A stretch of 64,000 nt of DNA from Microbacterium aurantiacum (GTDB lineage Bacteria; Actinomycetota; Actinomycetes; Actinomycetales; Microbacteriaceae). The DNA lies in contig NZ_JAJPDW010000005.1 in the NCBI RefSeq assembly GCF_021654035.1, forward strand, positions 1 to 64,000. The letters run 5' to 3'. The translations under genes were made by a program, and so were the position numbers. Position 1 is the stretch's first letter. Every line of letters starts with the position of its first letter. A model generated the notes under the pieces. The model was not told the origin of the DNA and did not search any database. It was given only the letters and a program-made list of their open reading frames with translations. Below are positions 25,310 through 33,408 of this stretch, piece by piece.

Positions 25310-26200
25310 TCAGCGGGTGAGGATCGCGTACCAGATGAGGAGGAGCGTGACGCCGAAGCCCGTGATCTGGTTGAGCCACAGGAATCGATCCCATCCTCGC
25401 GTCGCGTCCGCCGCGCCGGCATCGGTGATCCTGCGGTACGGCCACACCGTCAGGAGGTAGGGCACGGCGAGGATCGCGGCGAGTGGGCCGGGCCACGCGG
25501 TGGCGAGCATCGCGAGACCCGAGAGCGTGTAGCACGCCAGTGCGAAGCGGACGGTGAAGCGTGCTCCGCGGACAGTGGCGATGGACGCGATCCCCGCCTC
25601 GCGGTCCGCGACGACATCCTGGACCGCGCCGAAGGCGTGCGATGCGACCCCCCAGAGCGCGAAGGACGCCACCACGAGTCCGAGTTGCCACGTCCACGTC
25701 GCACCGGCCAGCACGAGCCCGTACACGGCGGGGGAGAAGAAGTGGATGCTGCTCGTCACCGAATCCGCGAACGGCCGCTCCTTCAATCGCAGGGGCGGTG
25801 CGCTGTAGAAGACGACGAAGAAGAGGCTCGCGGCAAGGACCAACCACGAGGTGGGCGACCCGACGATCACCAGATAGACGACGAAGGGGAGACATGACAG
25901 ACCCGCCGCCCAGAGCGTGACGGGGTGCAGTCGACGGTCGAGGATCGCGCCGTGGGCGCCCCCCTTGCGGGGGTTCCGGAGGTCGGACTCGTAATCGAAG
26001 ACGTCGTTGATCCCGTACATGGCGAGGTTGTACGGCACGAGGAAGAACAGGATTCCGAGGATCAGCGTCAGATCGATCTGTCGGGTCGTCAGCAGATACG
26101 CGGCCGCGAAGGGGAACGCGGTGTTGACCCAGCTGACGGGGCGGGACGAGACGAAGAGCTGCCGGGAGACCGCGGCCGGTCGCAGCGGGAGGGCGGTCAT
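25310..26200 (-). CDS. crtEb: UbiA-family prenyltransferase, lycopene elongase
   Basis: A 296-residue integral membrane prenyltransferase with about eight helices. It has the two Asp-rich motifs of the UbiA family: NDVFDYESD and DVVADREAG. In C50 carotenoid clusters this enzyme adds dimethylallyl units to both ends of lycopene, giving flavuxanthin-type C50 products. It is the last gene of the operon; its ATG overlaps the crtYf stop (ATGA). An open frame continues 69 codons upstream, but that is crtYf in another frame. Confidence 0.9.
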   Translation of the reverse strand: MTALPLRPAAVSRQLFVSSRPVSWVNTAFPFAAAYLLTTRQIDLTLILGILFFLVPYNLAMYGINDVFDYESDLRNPRKGGAHGAILDRRLHPVTLWAAGLSCLPFVVYLVIVGSPTSWLVLAASLFFVVFYSAPPLRLKERPFADSVTSSIHFFSPAVYGLVLAGATWTWQLGLVVASFALWGVASHAFGAVQDVVADREAGIASIATVRGARFTVRFALACYTLSGLAMLATAWPGPLAAILAVPYLLTVWPYRRITDAGAADATRGWDRFLWLNQITGFGVTLLLIWYAILTR

Positions 26201-26511
26201 GACGCTTCCTGGGGGAGACGGGGGGAGAGCAGCTCGAACACGGCGGGGATCAGGAAGGCCGCGCACAGCGGGTAGGAGAAGTCCTCGATGGGAGCGAGGC
26301 CGATCCGCAGCCCGCTGAGGTGCTCCGGAGGGTAGGCGAAAAGGTCGGCGGCGATCATGAGGTTGTCGAAGATCGCCGTGAGGATCAGAAGTCCTCCGGC
26401 TGCCCAACCGGAGGCGACCATACGCTCTCGGAAGCGAGGGCGTCGCCGTGTGGCGAGCGTGACGAGTACCGTGACCACCACGAAGGGGACGACGATCAGC
26501 GGATAGGTCAT
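26197..26511 (-). CDS. crtYf: C50 carotenoid epsilon-cyclase subunit (lycopene cyclase domain)
   Basis: A 104-residue membrane protein with three helices, matching the small lycopene cyclase domain proteins that act as heterodimers. Visible features are the N-terminal helix MTYPLIVVPFVVVTVLV, the segment FDNLMIAADLFAYPPE and the conserved APIEDFSYPL. With CrtYe it should cyclise the elongated C50 chain. Overlaps at both ends: its start overlaps the crtYe stop and its stop overlaps the crtEb start (both ATGA). Confidence 0.88.
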   Translation of the reverse strand: MTYPLIVVPFVVVTVLVTLATRRRPRFRERMVASGWAAGGLLILTAIFDNLMIAADLFAYPPEHLSGLRIGLAPIEDFSYPLCAAFLIPAVFELLSPRLPQEAS

Positions 26512-26867
26512 ACCGCCGATTCTCCCCCCTGACCGCTCACGGGGCGGCGCCCCGCGCGGAGGGCACGCAGACGCATCGCCGCTCCGTGGAGGACGAGGGC
26601 GAGGTAGGACAGGAAGATGAGGAAGACCGGTTCCTCCAGCGGGAGGTGGGGAGCGAGGTCGATCCCGAGCAGGAGCGGACTGTCTCCCTTGACGAAGACG
26701 CCCGTGGCGATTCCGACGGCGTCCCAGATCAGGAAGAACACGGTGCCGAGGATGACGGCGATGATCGTCCGGCGCGGATCTCGCCACGCGGCGAGCTTGA
26801 GGCGCGCGTCGGTGAGCGCCACGCCGGCCAGGGAGAAGAGGAGCGCGGCGAGGTAGAGCCCCGGCAT
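26508..26867 (-). CDS. crtYe: C50 carotenoid epsilon-cyclase subunit (lycopene cyclase domain)
   Basis: A 119-residue membrane protein with three helices and the motifs FLIWDAVGIATGVF and LPLEEPVFLIF, typical of the other half of the heterodimeric lycopene cyclase. With CrtYf it forms the terminal ring. Epsilon, beta or gamma ring type cannot be decided from sequence by eye. It starts one base after the crtI stop codon and overlaps crtYf by 4 nt. Confidence 0.88.
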   Translation of the reverse strand: MPGLYLAALLFSLAGVALTDARLKLAAWRDPRRTIIAVILGTVFFLIWDAVGIATGVFVKGDSPLLLGIDLAPHLPLEEPVFLIFLSYLALVLHGAAMRLRALRAGRRPVSGQGGESAV

Positions 26868-26868
26868 G

Positions 26869-28461
26869 TCAGACTCTCGCGGGCTCCGGGATGGGACCGG
26901 GGGTGCGGTCGCCGCGAAGCCGTTTCACGACGAGCTCGGCGGAGATGAGGCACATCGGGAGTCCGATGCCCGGCAGCGCCGACGTTCCCGCGTAGGCGAG
27001 CGCGTCCACTCTGCGCGAGGTGTTTCGCGGACGGAACATCGCACTCTGGCCGAGGGTGTGCGCCAGACCGAGGGAGTTGCCGCGCCACGAGTGCAGGTCG
27101 GTCGCGAAGTCCGCGGGAGAGATCGTCCGCCGCACGATGATGCGGTCCTTCAGATCGGGGATGCCGCACCACTGCGAGATCTGCTCGATGATGCGGTCAG
27201 CGGCCGCCTCGGTGCGGGGGTCCCCGTCCCCGTCGATTCCGCCGTGTCCGGATCCGGGGTCGGCGGGCACCGGTACCAGGACGAAGAGGTTCTCCGAACC
27301 GGCCGGTGCGACGTCGGCGTCTGTCGCGCTCGGCCGGCAGATGTAGAGGGAAGCGGGGTCGGGGATGCGGGGGCGGTCGCCGAAGATGTCCTCGAAGTTG
27401 GTCCGCCAATCATCGGCGAACAGGAGCGTGTGGTGGGCGAGCTGGGGGAGCTCGCCCTCAACGCCGAGCAGGAGCAGGAGAGCACCCGGACTGGGGGTCT
27501 TCGTGTCCCACCACGACTGCGGATAGGTCTGCAGCTCAGCGGGGAGGAGCGAGGTCTCGGTGTGGTGCAGGTCCGCGGTGGACACCACGAGGTCGGCTTC
27601 GAGCAGTGTGCCGTCCAGGGTGCGGACGCCGGTTGCGCGTGCCCGCGCCCGTGACCCGCGATCGGGTGCTCCCGTGACGATCTCGACGACCTCTGCGCCG
27701 GTGACGATGTCGACACCCCGCGCTGCGGCGAGGCGCTGGATCGCCTTGATCACCTCGACGAACCCACCGCGGGGGTACAGCACCCCGTCATCCAGATCGA
27801 GGTGGCTCATGAGGTGGTACAGGCTCGGGACGCCGTAGGGGGATCCGCCGAGGAACACCGCCGGGTATTCGAGAATCTGGCGCAGCCGGGGATCGGTGAA
27901 CTTCCGATCCACGTGAGAGGCCAGGGAACGCGTGAGCAGAGGCGCCAGGGTCGGGATGCGGCGGAGGATCGCGGGATCGCGCAGTCCCGCGGTGGTCTCG
28001 TAGGTGTCGTAGAGGAAGCGGGACACCGCGAGGTCGTAGGCATCCTCGGCCGAGTCGAGGTAGTCCGCGAGGCGCGCGCCCGCCCCCGGTTCGACACTCT
28101 CGAACAGCTCGGTGGCGAGGTCTCGCCCGGTGCGCACGTCCAGCGGCTGTCGCCCCGTCGCCGGGTCGGAGTAGACCCTGTAGGCGGGGTCGAGGCGGAC
28201 GAGATCGAGCTCGGCGTCGGCGCTGGTTCCGAGCAGGCGGAAGAAGTGGTCGAAGACCTCCGGCATGAGATACCAGCTCGGCCCGGTGTCGAAGCGGAAT
28301 CCGTCCTGATCCCACGACCCGGCGCGCCCCCCCAGATCATCGCGTGCTTCGAGGAGTCGGACGGACCATCCTTCCTCCGCCAGGAGCGCGGAGGTGGCCA
28401 GACCCGCGATGCCCCCGCCGATGACGATGGCCGTGCGCGAAGAGGAAGCAGAGTCGCTCAT
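26869..28461 (-). CDS. crtI: Phytoene desaturase
   Basis: A 530-residue FAD-dependent desaturase that converts phytoene to lycopene in four steps. The dinucleotide-binding motif IVIGGGIAGLATSALLAEEG is near the N-terminus, followed by LEARDDLGGRAGSW and FDTGPSWYLMPEVFD. The family's C-terminal signature appears as ALAYAGTSALPGIGLPMCLISAELV. Its ATG overlaps the crtB stop (ATGA). Confidence 0.95.
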   Translation of the reverse strand: MSDSASSSRTAIVIGGGIAGLATSALLAEEGWSVRLLEARDDLGGRAGSWDQDGFRFDTGPSWYLMPEVFDHFFRLLGTSADAELDLVRLDPAYRVYSDPATGRQPLDVRTGRDLATELFESVEPGAGARLADYLDSAEDAYDLAVSRFLYDTYETTAGLRDPAILRRIPTLAPLLTRSLASHVDRKFTDPRLRQILEYPAVFLGGSPYGVPSLYHLMSHLDLDDGVLYPRGGFVEVIKAIQRLAAARGVDIVTGAEVVEIVTGAPDRGSRARARATGVRTLDGTLLEADLVVSTADLHHTETSLLPAELQTYPQSWWDTKTPSPGALLLLLGVEGELPQLAHHTLLFADDWRTNFEDIFGDRPRIPDPASLYICRPSATDADVAPAGSENLFVLVPVPADPGSGHGGIDGDGDPRTEAAADRIIEQISQWCGIPDLKDRIIVRRTISPADFATDLHSWRGNSLGLAHTLGQSAMFRPRNTSRRVDALAYAGTSALPGIGLPMCLISAELVVKRLRGDRTPGPIPEPARV

Positions 28462-29336
28462 GAGAGAACCTTCCGTGGCGAGAACCCCAGCCAGGCGCGG
28501 GCCGCCAAGCGGGCTTTGACCGGGTCCGGCACCCGCACGCGACCTGAGCCCGGCTCGGCTGCGCGCAGTCGGCGGGACAGTTCCGAGAACAGATCGTGCG
28601 CCGCCGTGACGGCGCGACGACAGTCCTTGGGAAGGTGGGGGACGGTGGCCGCGGCCGCGGCGAGGTCCGCATCGATACGGTCCAGAACGGCGTCGCGGCT
28701 CACAGTTCCTGAGCCTATCCCGAGGTAGTCACGACCGAGCGCGAATGCGTCATGATCGAGGTCCCGGAGGAAGTTGACGTCTTGGAACGCCGCTCCGAGA
28801 CGTCGGGCACCGTCGACCAGTCGGGCGTCGGCGGGGCGGGGGCGAGGCTCCCCGGCGTTGACGAAGACCTGCAGGCACATCAGGCCCACCACCTCCGCGG
28901 ACCCGTACACGTAGTCATCGTGCGAGGCGTCGTCATGGGTCGAGGTGGACAGGTCCGTCCTCATGGAGGCGAAGAAAGGGGCCACGAGGTCTTCCCCGAT
29001 GCCGCACTCGCGGGCGGTGAGGGCGAAGGCGTGGACGACGAGATTCGCGCTGAAGCCCTGTGCGATCGCCCGGTAGGTCTCGGCCTCGAGTTCGTCCAGC
29101 ATCGCTTCGGCTTCCGGCACCGAGAGGCCGGCGGCGACGGCCGGGCCGTCGACGATCTCGTCGGCCACGCGCACAAGCGCGTAGATGGTCCGGACGTGCG
29201 TGCGGGGGCGGGGCCCGAGCAGGCGGCACGCGAGTGCGAAGGATGTCGAGTACCGCGCGATCACGATGTCCGCGGCGTCGCGCGCGGTCTTGTCGTAGAG
29301 GGCCAGCCCCGTGATGCCCTCGGTCTCCTCGGTCAT
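28458..29336 (-). CDS. crtB: Phytoene synthase
   Basis: A 292-residue trans-isoprenyl diphosphate synthase that joins two geranylgeranyl diphosphates head to head. The two Asp-rich substrate motifs are VRVADEIVDG (about residues 55-64) and FQDVNFLRDLDHD (about 183-195). Also seen are STSFALACRLL near the N-terminus and a YVYGSAEVVG segment. The start overlaps crtE and the end overlaps crtI by 4 nt each. Confidence 0.95.
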   Translation of the reverse strand: MTEETEGITGLALYDKTARDAADIVIARYSTSFALACRLLGPRPRTHVRTIYALVRVADEIVDGPAVAAGLSVPEAEAMLDELEAETYRAIAQGFSANLVVHAFALTARECGIGEDLVAPFFASMRTDLSTSTHDDASHDDYVYGSAEVVGLMCLQVFVNAGEPRPRPADARLVDGARRLGAAFQDVNFLRDLDHDAFALGRDYLGIGSGTVSRDAVLDRIDADLAAAAATVPHLPKDCRRAVTAAHDLFSELSRRLRAAEPGSGRVRVPDPVKARLAARAWLGFSPRKVLS

Positions 29337-30385
29337 GGGATGCGACTTTCGACCCCGTCGGCGAGCGCGCGCAGGAGGGACCCCGCGGACGCCGGCAGTG
29401 CGGGATCGGCGGACACTCCGCGCACCTCGGCGAGCGCGCCGTCGACGAGTGCGCGCATCTGCGCCCGGGCTCCACTGGCCTCGAGGATCCGCTGCGCCTC
29501 TTGCACGGCGATGGGACCGGTGTGTGCGACGGCGATCGCGTCGTTGACCTGAGCCCAGGTCGCACTCTCGCGGGCGAGCGAGACCAGCGGTGTCCGTTTG
29601 CCCTCGCGCAGGTCGCCCCCGCTCGCACGTCCTGCCTGATCTTCGGTGCCGAAAGCGCCGATGAGGTCGTCTACGAACTGGAATGCGAGACCGAGCTGAC
29701 CGCCCGCGCGCTCGAGGAGTCCGGTGACCTCCGGGGACGCCCCGGCCAGCGCGGCGCCCGCGCAGAGCGGAGCGCTGAACGAGTAGACGGCGGTCTTGTT
29801 GTACGCCGCGTCGAGGACGGCGTGGTGCGGGGCATCGTCGACGACACTGTTCTCCACGTCCGCCAGCTCGCCGGCCGCGGAGACGTACATGGCCTCGTCG
29901 AGGAGCTCCATCAGTCGCACGCGGGCGGTCAGATCCACCGGTGCGAGGGCGATGAGCCGAAAGGCCTCATGCAGCAGGAGGTCGCCGGCGAGGATGGCCG
30001 CCGCGTCCCCGAGGAGGGCGGCACCCGCGGCATCCGCTCCCTGCTCCTCGGCACGCCGGCGGAACTCCCCGGCGACGTTGGGGATGCCGCGACGGACGGT
30101 GTCGTGATCGATCACGTCGTCGTGGACGACGAATGCCGTATGGAGCAGTTCGAAGGCGGCGGCGACCGGGAACACGCCGGGAGCGGCACCCAGGTCGCCG
30201 CCGAGGCTCTCGAAGGCGGCGACGACGAGCGCGGGACGGAAGCGCTTGCCGCCGCGGGCCGCGCGGTCGGAGGCGTCGATCAATGCGTCGAAAGCCTCGC
30301 CGAGCGCACCACGTCGACATCGCATCCGCGCGAGCGCCTCATGGATCGTGTCGTCGATCTGCGGATGCGGGGACAGCGCGATCAT
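29333..30385 (-). CDS. crtE: Geranylgeranyl diphosphate synthase-type polyprenyl synthase
   Basis: A 350-residue trans-polyprenyl synthase. The first Asp-rich motif is HDDVIDHD (about residue 92) and the second is FVDDLIGAFG (about 241), where the last Asp is replaced by Gly as in several actinobacterial GGPP synthases. GGKRFRPAL and GDLREGKRTPL are also conserved. It supplies GGPP to CrtB. The ATG at 30385 overlaps the idi stop (ATGA); the extra 26 upstream codons lie inside idi. Confidence 0.93.
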   Translation of the reverse strand: MIALSPHPQIDDTIHEALARMRCRRGALGEAFDALIDASDRAARGGKRFRPALVVAAFESLGGDLGAAPGVFPVAAAFELLHTAFVVHDDVIDHDTVRRGIPNVAGEFRRRAEEQGADAAGAALLGDAAAILAGDLLLHEAFRLIALAPVDLTARVRLMELLDEAMYVSAAGELADVENSVVDDAPHHAVLDAAYNKTAVYSFSAPLCAGAALAGASPEVTGLLERAGGQLGLAFQFVDDLIGAFGTEDQAGRASGGDLREGKRTPLVSLARESATWAQVNDAIAVAHTGPIAVQEAQRILEASGARAQMRALVDGALAEVRGVSADPALPASAGSLLRALADGVESRIP

Positions 30386-30930
30386 GACCGGCGCGACCGG
30401 GGAGCGTCGGTGAGCAGCGGAAGCTGCGCGGCCTGCAGGACCAGCCAGGGGCTGAATGCCCACGGCGTCGCACGCACGGCGTCGGCGAGACGCTCGGGCT
30501 CGACCCAGCGGATCTCCATGACCTCATCGGGGTGGGGGACCGGCTCGGATGCCGCACGGGCGGTGTACACGGGGCAGATCTCGTTCTCGACGATCCCGCT
30601 GGCGTCCACGGCGCGGTACCGGAAGTCGGGCAACGTCACGCGGACGTCCTCCACCCGCATCCCGAGCTCGTCCGCAGCTCGGCGGTGCACGGCGGCGGAG
30701 ATGTCCTCACCCGGGCGCGGATGACCGCAGAACGAGTTGGTCCACACGCCCGGCCACGCGACCTTGCTCAGCGCGCGACGCGTGACGAGGACATCCCCTC
30801 GCTCGTTCACGACATGACACGAGAAGGCGAGGTGCAACGCGGTGTCGAGATCGTGCACGCTGCTCTTCGGCGCGGTGCCGATCATCGTCCCCTCGTCGTC
30901 GAGGAGCACCACATCGTCGCCAGCTGTCAT
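30382..30930 (-). CDS. idi: Isopentenyl-diphosphate delta-isomerase, type 1
   Basis: A 182-residue Nudix-fold isomerase interconverting IPP and DMAPP, both needed for chain elongation and for the C5 units added by CrtEb. The catalytic Cys is in NSFCGHP and the catalytic Glu in the HRRAADELGM helix. It is the first gene of the carotenoid operon, with CTGGAG about 6 nt before the ATG. The upstream region holds a probable operator over the promoter. Confidence 0.93.
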   Translation of the reverse strand: MTAGDDVVLLDDEGTMIGTAPKSSVHDLDTALHLAFSCHVVNERGDVLVTRRALSKVAWPGVWTNSFCGHPRPGEDISAAVHRRAADELGMRVEDVRVTLPDFRYRAVDASGIVENEICPVYTARAASEPVPHPDEVMEIRWVEPERLADAVRATPWAFSPWLVLQAAQLPLLTDAPRSRRS

Positions 30931-30949
30931 CACACACTCCAGGTATTTC

Positions 30950-30964
30950 GCTAGTTTATCTAGC
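30950..30964 (-). promoter_or_regulatory. Promoter/operator of the carotenoid operon
   Basis: An inverted repeat GCTAG-n5-CTAGC contains the A/T-rich string TAGATAAACT, the best -10 candidate for idi. A protein bound here would cover the promoter. The layout fits MarR-type repression as known for crtE regulation in Corynebacterium, but no regulator gene lies in the window. Confidence 0.5.
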
Positions 30965-31047
30965 GATCTGCTGTGCCCGATGATACAAGCGGTGCACGGG
31001 AGTGTCCATCCTGCCGCACCGTGGGGCGCCCGGGAGGCAAAAGCGGA

Positions 31048-31078
31048 AACGAAAAGGGCGCCTCTTCCGAGACGCCCT
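31048..31078 (-). terminator. Intrinsic terminator of tRNA-fMet
   Basis: 10-bp stem (AGGGCGTCTC / GAGGCGCCCT, one T-G pair) with a GGAA tetraloop followed on the minus strand by TTTTCGTTT. It starts 11 nt after the tRNA 3' end and is the only U-tailed terminator I found here. Confidence 0.82.
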
Positions 31079-31088
31079 CTTCCTTTTG

Positions 31089-31162
31089 TTGCGGGGACAG
31101 GATTTGAACCTGCGACCTCTGGGTTATGAGCCCAGCGAGCTACCGAACTGCTCCACCCCGCG
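31089..31162 (-). tRNA. tRNA-fMet (CAT), initiator
   Basis: A complete 74-nt cloverleaf without encoded CCA. The acceptor stem is CGCGGGG/CCCCGCA with a C1-A72 mismatch, and the anticodon stem carries three consecutive G-C pairs (CTGGG/CCCAG around CTCATAA). Both are hallmarks of initiator tRNA. The T-arm GGTTCAAATCC is standard. Confidence 0.95.
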
Positions 31163-31274
31163 GCACAAGAAGAAACACTATCACGGCTTCCGAACCGACG
31201 CGAATCGCGGCCCCCCTTCGGGTGCGGGACCGGTCGTGGCAAGGTGGAGGAGCACGCGAGGGCGGGAGACGACC

Positions 31275-32093
31275 ATGGGTACCGAGGACCACGACGACGT
31301 GCGGATCGCCGTCGCACAGTTCGCTCCGGCGTCCGACGAGGAGGTCAACCTCGCCGAGATCGCGGCGCTCGCTGCCCGGGCGAGCGGGCTCGGCGCCGAC
31401 GTCGTGGTCTTCCCGGAGTACTCCAGCTTCTTCATCGATCCGTTCGACGCGAACCTCGCCACGCATGCGCAGTCCCTGGACGGACCGTTCGTCCGTGCTC
31501 TGTGTCGCCACGCCGCTGCGCTCGGCATCACGATCGTCGCCGGATTGCTCGAAGAGGCCTCGGATCCCGGCCTGGTGCGCAACACGGTGGTGGCCGTCGA
31601 CGGGGCAGGGGTGAAGGCGGTCTACCGGAAGGTGCACCTCTACGACGCCTTCGGCCAGCGGGAATCGGACTGGGTGGAGCCCGGTGAGGCGGGCGGAGTG
31701 CAGACCTTCGAGGTCCGCGGACTCCGGTTCGGCCTGATGACCTGCTACGACCTGCGATTCCCCGAGGTCGGTCGGGTGCTGGCGGACGCCGGCGTCGACG
31801 TCTTCGCGATTCCGGCTGAGTGGGTGCGCGGACCGCTGAAGGAGCTCCATTGGCAGACCCTGCTCCAAGCGAGGGCGATCGAGAACACGGTCTTCGTGGC
31901 GGCGGCGGACCACCCGCCGCCGCTCGGAGTGGGCAACTCCGCGATCGTCGATCCGCAGGGCGTCGTCCGCGCGTCCATCGGGACGGGTACCGGCATCGCG
32001 GTGTCGGACCTCGAACGCGCGCAGCTGGAGCGCGTGCGGCGGATCAACCCGGTGCTGTCGCTGCGGCGCTACACCGTCAGCCCGCGGAACTGA
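31275..32093 (+). CDS. Carbon-nitrogen hydrolase (nitrilase superfamily amidase)
   Basis: A 272-residue nitrilase-superfamily amidase. The Glu-Lys-Cys triad is visible: Glu48 in VVFPEYSS, Lys119 in YRKVHLYDAFG and Cys157 in MTCYDLRFPE. The sequence resembles the Nit/omega-amidase branch that hydrolyses alpha-keto amides or deaminated glutathione. The adjacent convergent aminotransferase of the glutamine/methionine transaminase type makes an omega-amidase role plausible but unproven. The ATG at 31275 follows GGGAGA. The last 17 bp overlap the aminotransferase 3' end. Confidence 0.87.
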   Translation: MGTEDHDDVRIAVAQFAPASDEEVNLAEIAALAARASGLGADVVVFPEYSSFFIDPFDANLATHAQSLDGPFVRALCRHAAALGITIVAGLLEEASDPGLVRNTVVAVDGAGVKAVYRKVHLYDAFGQRESDWVEPGEAGGVQTFEVRGLRFGLMTCYDLRFPEVGRVLADAGVDVFAIPAEWVRGPLKELHWQTLLQARAIENTVFVAAADHPPPLGVGNSAIVDPQGVVRASIGTGTGIAVSDLERAQLERVRRINPVLSLRRYTVSPRN

Positions 32094-33294
32094 CGCGTCC
32101 GAGTGCGGCGAGGCGTCCGGACGCTTCGCGGAGGACGTCGACCCGCTTGCATGCCGCGAACCGCAGCATCGTGGCGTAGCGATCGCGGTGTGCGGGGGTG
32201 ACGAAGGCGGTGAGCGGGATGGCCACCACTCCGGCGCGTTCGGGCAGCGTCCGGCAGAACGCGGCGGCATCGCGCACGCCCAGGCCTTCGGCATCCGCCA
32301 CGGTGAAGTAGGACCCCGCGGGTGGTGTCACCGTGAAGCCCGCTGCGCGCAGCCCCTCACCGAGAAGTCGTGCCTTCGCGTGCATCGCCGCGGCGAGTCC
32401 GTCGAAGAAGGCCTGCGGGAGTCGGAGGCCGGCGGCGATCGCAGGCTGGAACGGGCTGCCGTTGACGTAGGTGAGGAACTGTTTGACGGCGAGGATCGCG
32501 TCGATGAGTTCGGGGGACGCGGTGACCCATCCGATCTTCCACCCCGTCACGGAGAAGGTCTTGCCCGCGGAGGAGATCGACACCGTCCGCTCGCGCGCAC
32601 CGGGCATCGTGGCGAGGGGTACGTGCGGTCCCTCGAACACGAGGTGCTCGTAGACCTCGTCGGTCACGACCACCGCGTCGTGCCGTTCGGCGAGGCGGAG
32701 CACCTCCGCCCGCACCTCCGCGGTGAACACCGTTCCGGTGGGGTTGTGGGGGTCGTTGACCAGGATGATCCGAGTGCGGTCCGTGACGGCGTCCCGGAGC
32801 ACCTGGAGGTCGGGCTGGAAGGACGGCGCCACCAGAGGCACCGGGACGAGGCGCGCTCCGGCCATCGCCGCGGCGGCGGCGTACGAGTCGTAGAACGGCT
32901 CGAAGACGACCACCTCGTCGTCGGGGCCGTCGACGAGCGCGAGCAAGGTGGCCGTGAGCGCCTCGGTGGCCCCGGCGGTGACGAGCACCTCGCGTTCCGG
33001 GTCCACCTCCCACTCGTAGAAGCGCCGGTGATGCTCGGCGATCGATACCCGGAGATCGAGGATGCCGCGTCCCGGCGGATACTGATTGCCGCCGTCCGAG
33101 ATGGCTCGGCGCGCCGCCTCCAGGACCACGCCCGGACCGTCCTCATCCGGGAAGCCCTGCCCCAGGTTGATGGCGCCGGTTCGGCCCGCGAGTGCGCTCA
33201 TCTCGGCGAAGATGGTGGGATGCACCGTTCCGTCGGTCCCCAGGAGTCCTGCTCCCGCGGCGACGCGTCGCCAGCCCCCGGTCACTTCGTGCAC
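32077..33294 (-). CDS. Class I/II PLP-dependent aminotransferase
   Basis: A 405-residue fold-type I aminotransferase. INLGQGFPDEDGP, NQYPPGRGILDLR, VTAGATEAL, NDPHNPTG, VVTDEVYEHL and the PLP-lysine segment SSAGKTFSVTGWKIGW are typical of the kynurenine/glutamine/methionine aminotransferase group, which also includes actinobacterial DapC-like enzymes. The substrate is not decided. GTG start with AAAGGA 7 nt upstream. It converges on the nitrilase-family gene, a pairing found for glutamine transaminase and omega-amidase in many genomes. Confidence 0.88.
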   Translation of the reverse strand: MHEVTGGWRRVAAGAGLLGTDGTVHPTIFAEMSALAGRTGAINLGQGFPDEDGPGVVLEAARRAISDGGNQYPPGRGILDLRVSIAEHHRRFYEWEVDPEREVLVTAGATEALTATLLALVDGPDDEVVVFEPFYDSYAAAAAMAGARLVPVPLVAPSFQPDLQVLRDAVTDRTRIILVNDPHNPTGTVFTAEVRAEVLRLAERHDAVVVTDEVYEHLVFEGPHVPLATMPGARERTVSISSAGKTFSVTGWKIGWVTASPELIDAILAVKQFLTYVNGSPFQPAIAAGLRLPQAFFDGLAAAMHAKARLLGEGLRAAGFTVTPPAGSYFTVADAEGLGVRDAAAFCRTLPERAGVVAIPLTAFVTPAHRDRYATMLRFAACKRVDVLREASGRLAALGRVSSAG

Positions 33295-33408
33295 AGCCGC
33301 ATCCTTTCGACGTGCTCACGATGTTCGCATAGTCCGGTCCCACTCCCGGCATAAGCAATCCACAGGATCGGCGACGACAGTGGATCACGCCAGGAAGAAG
33401 GAGCACCC

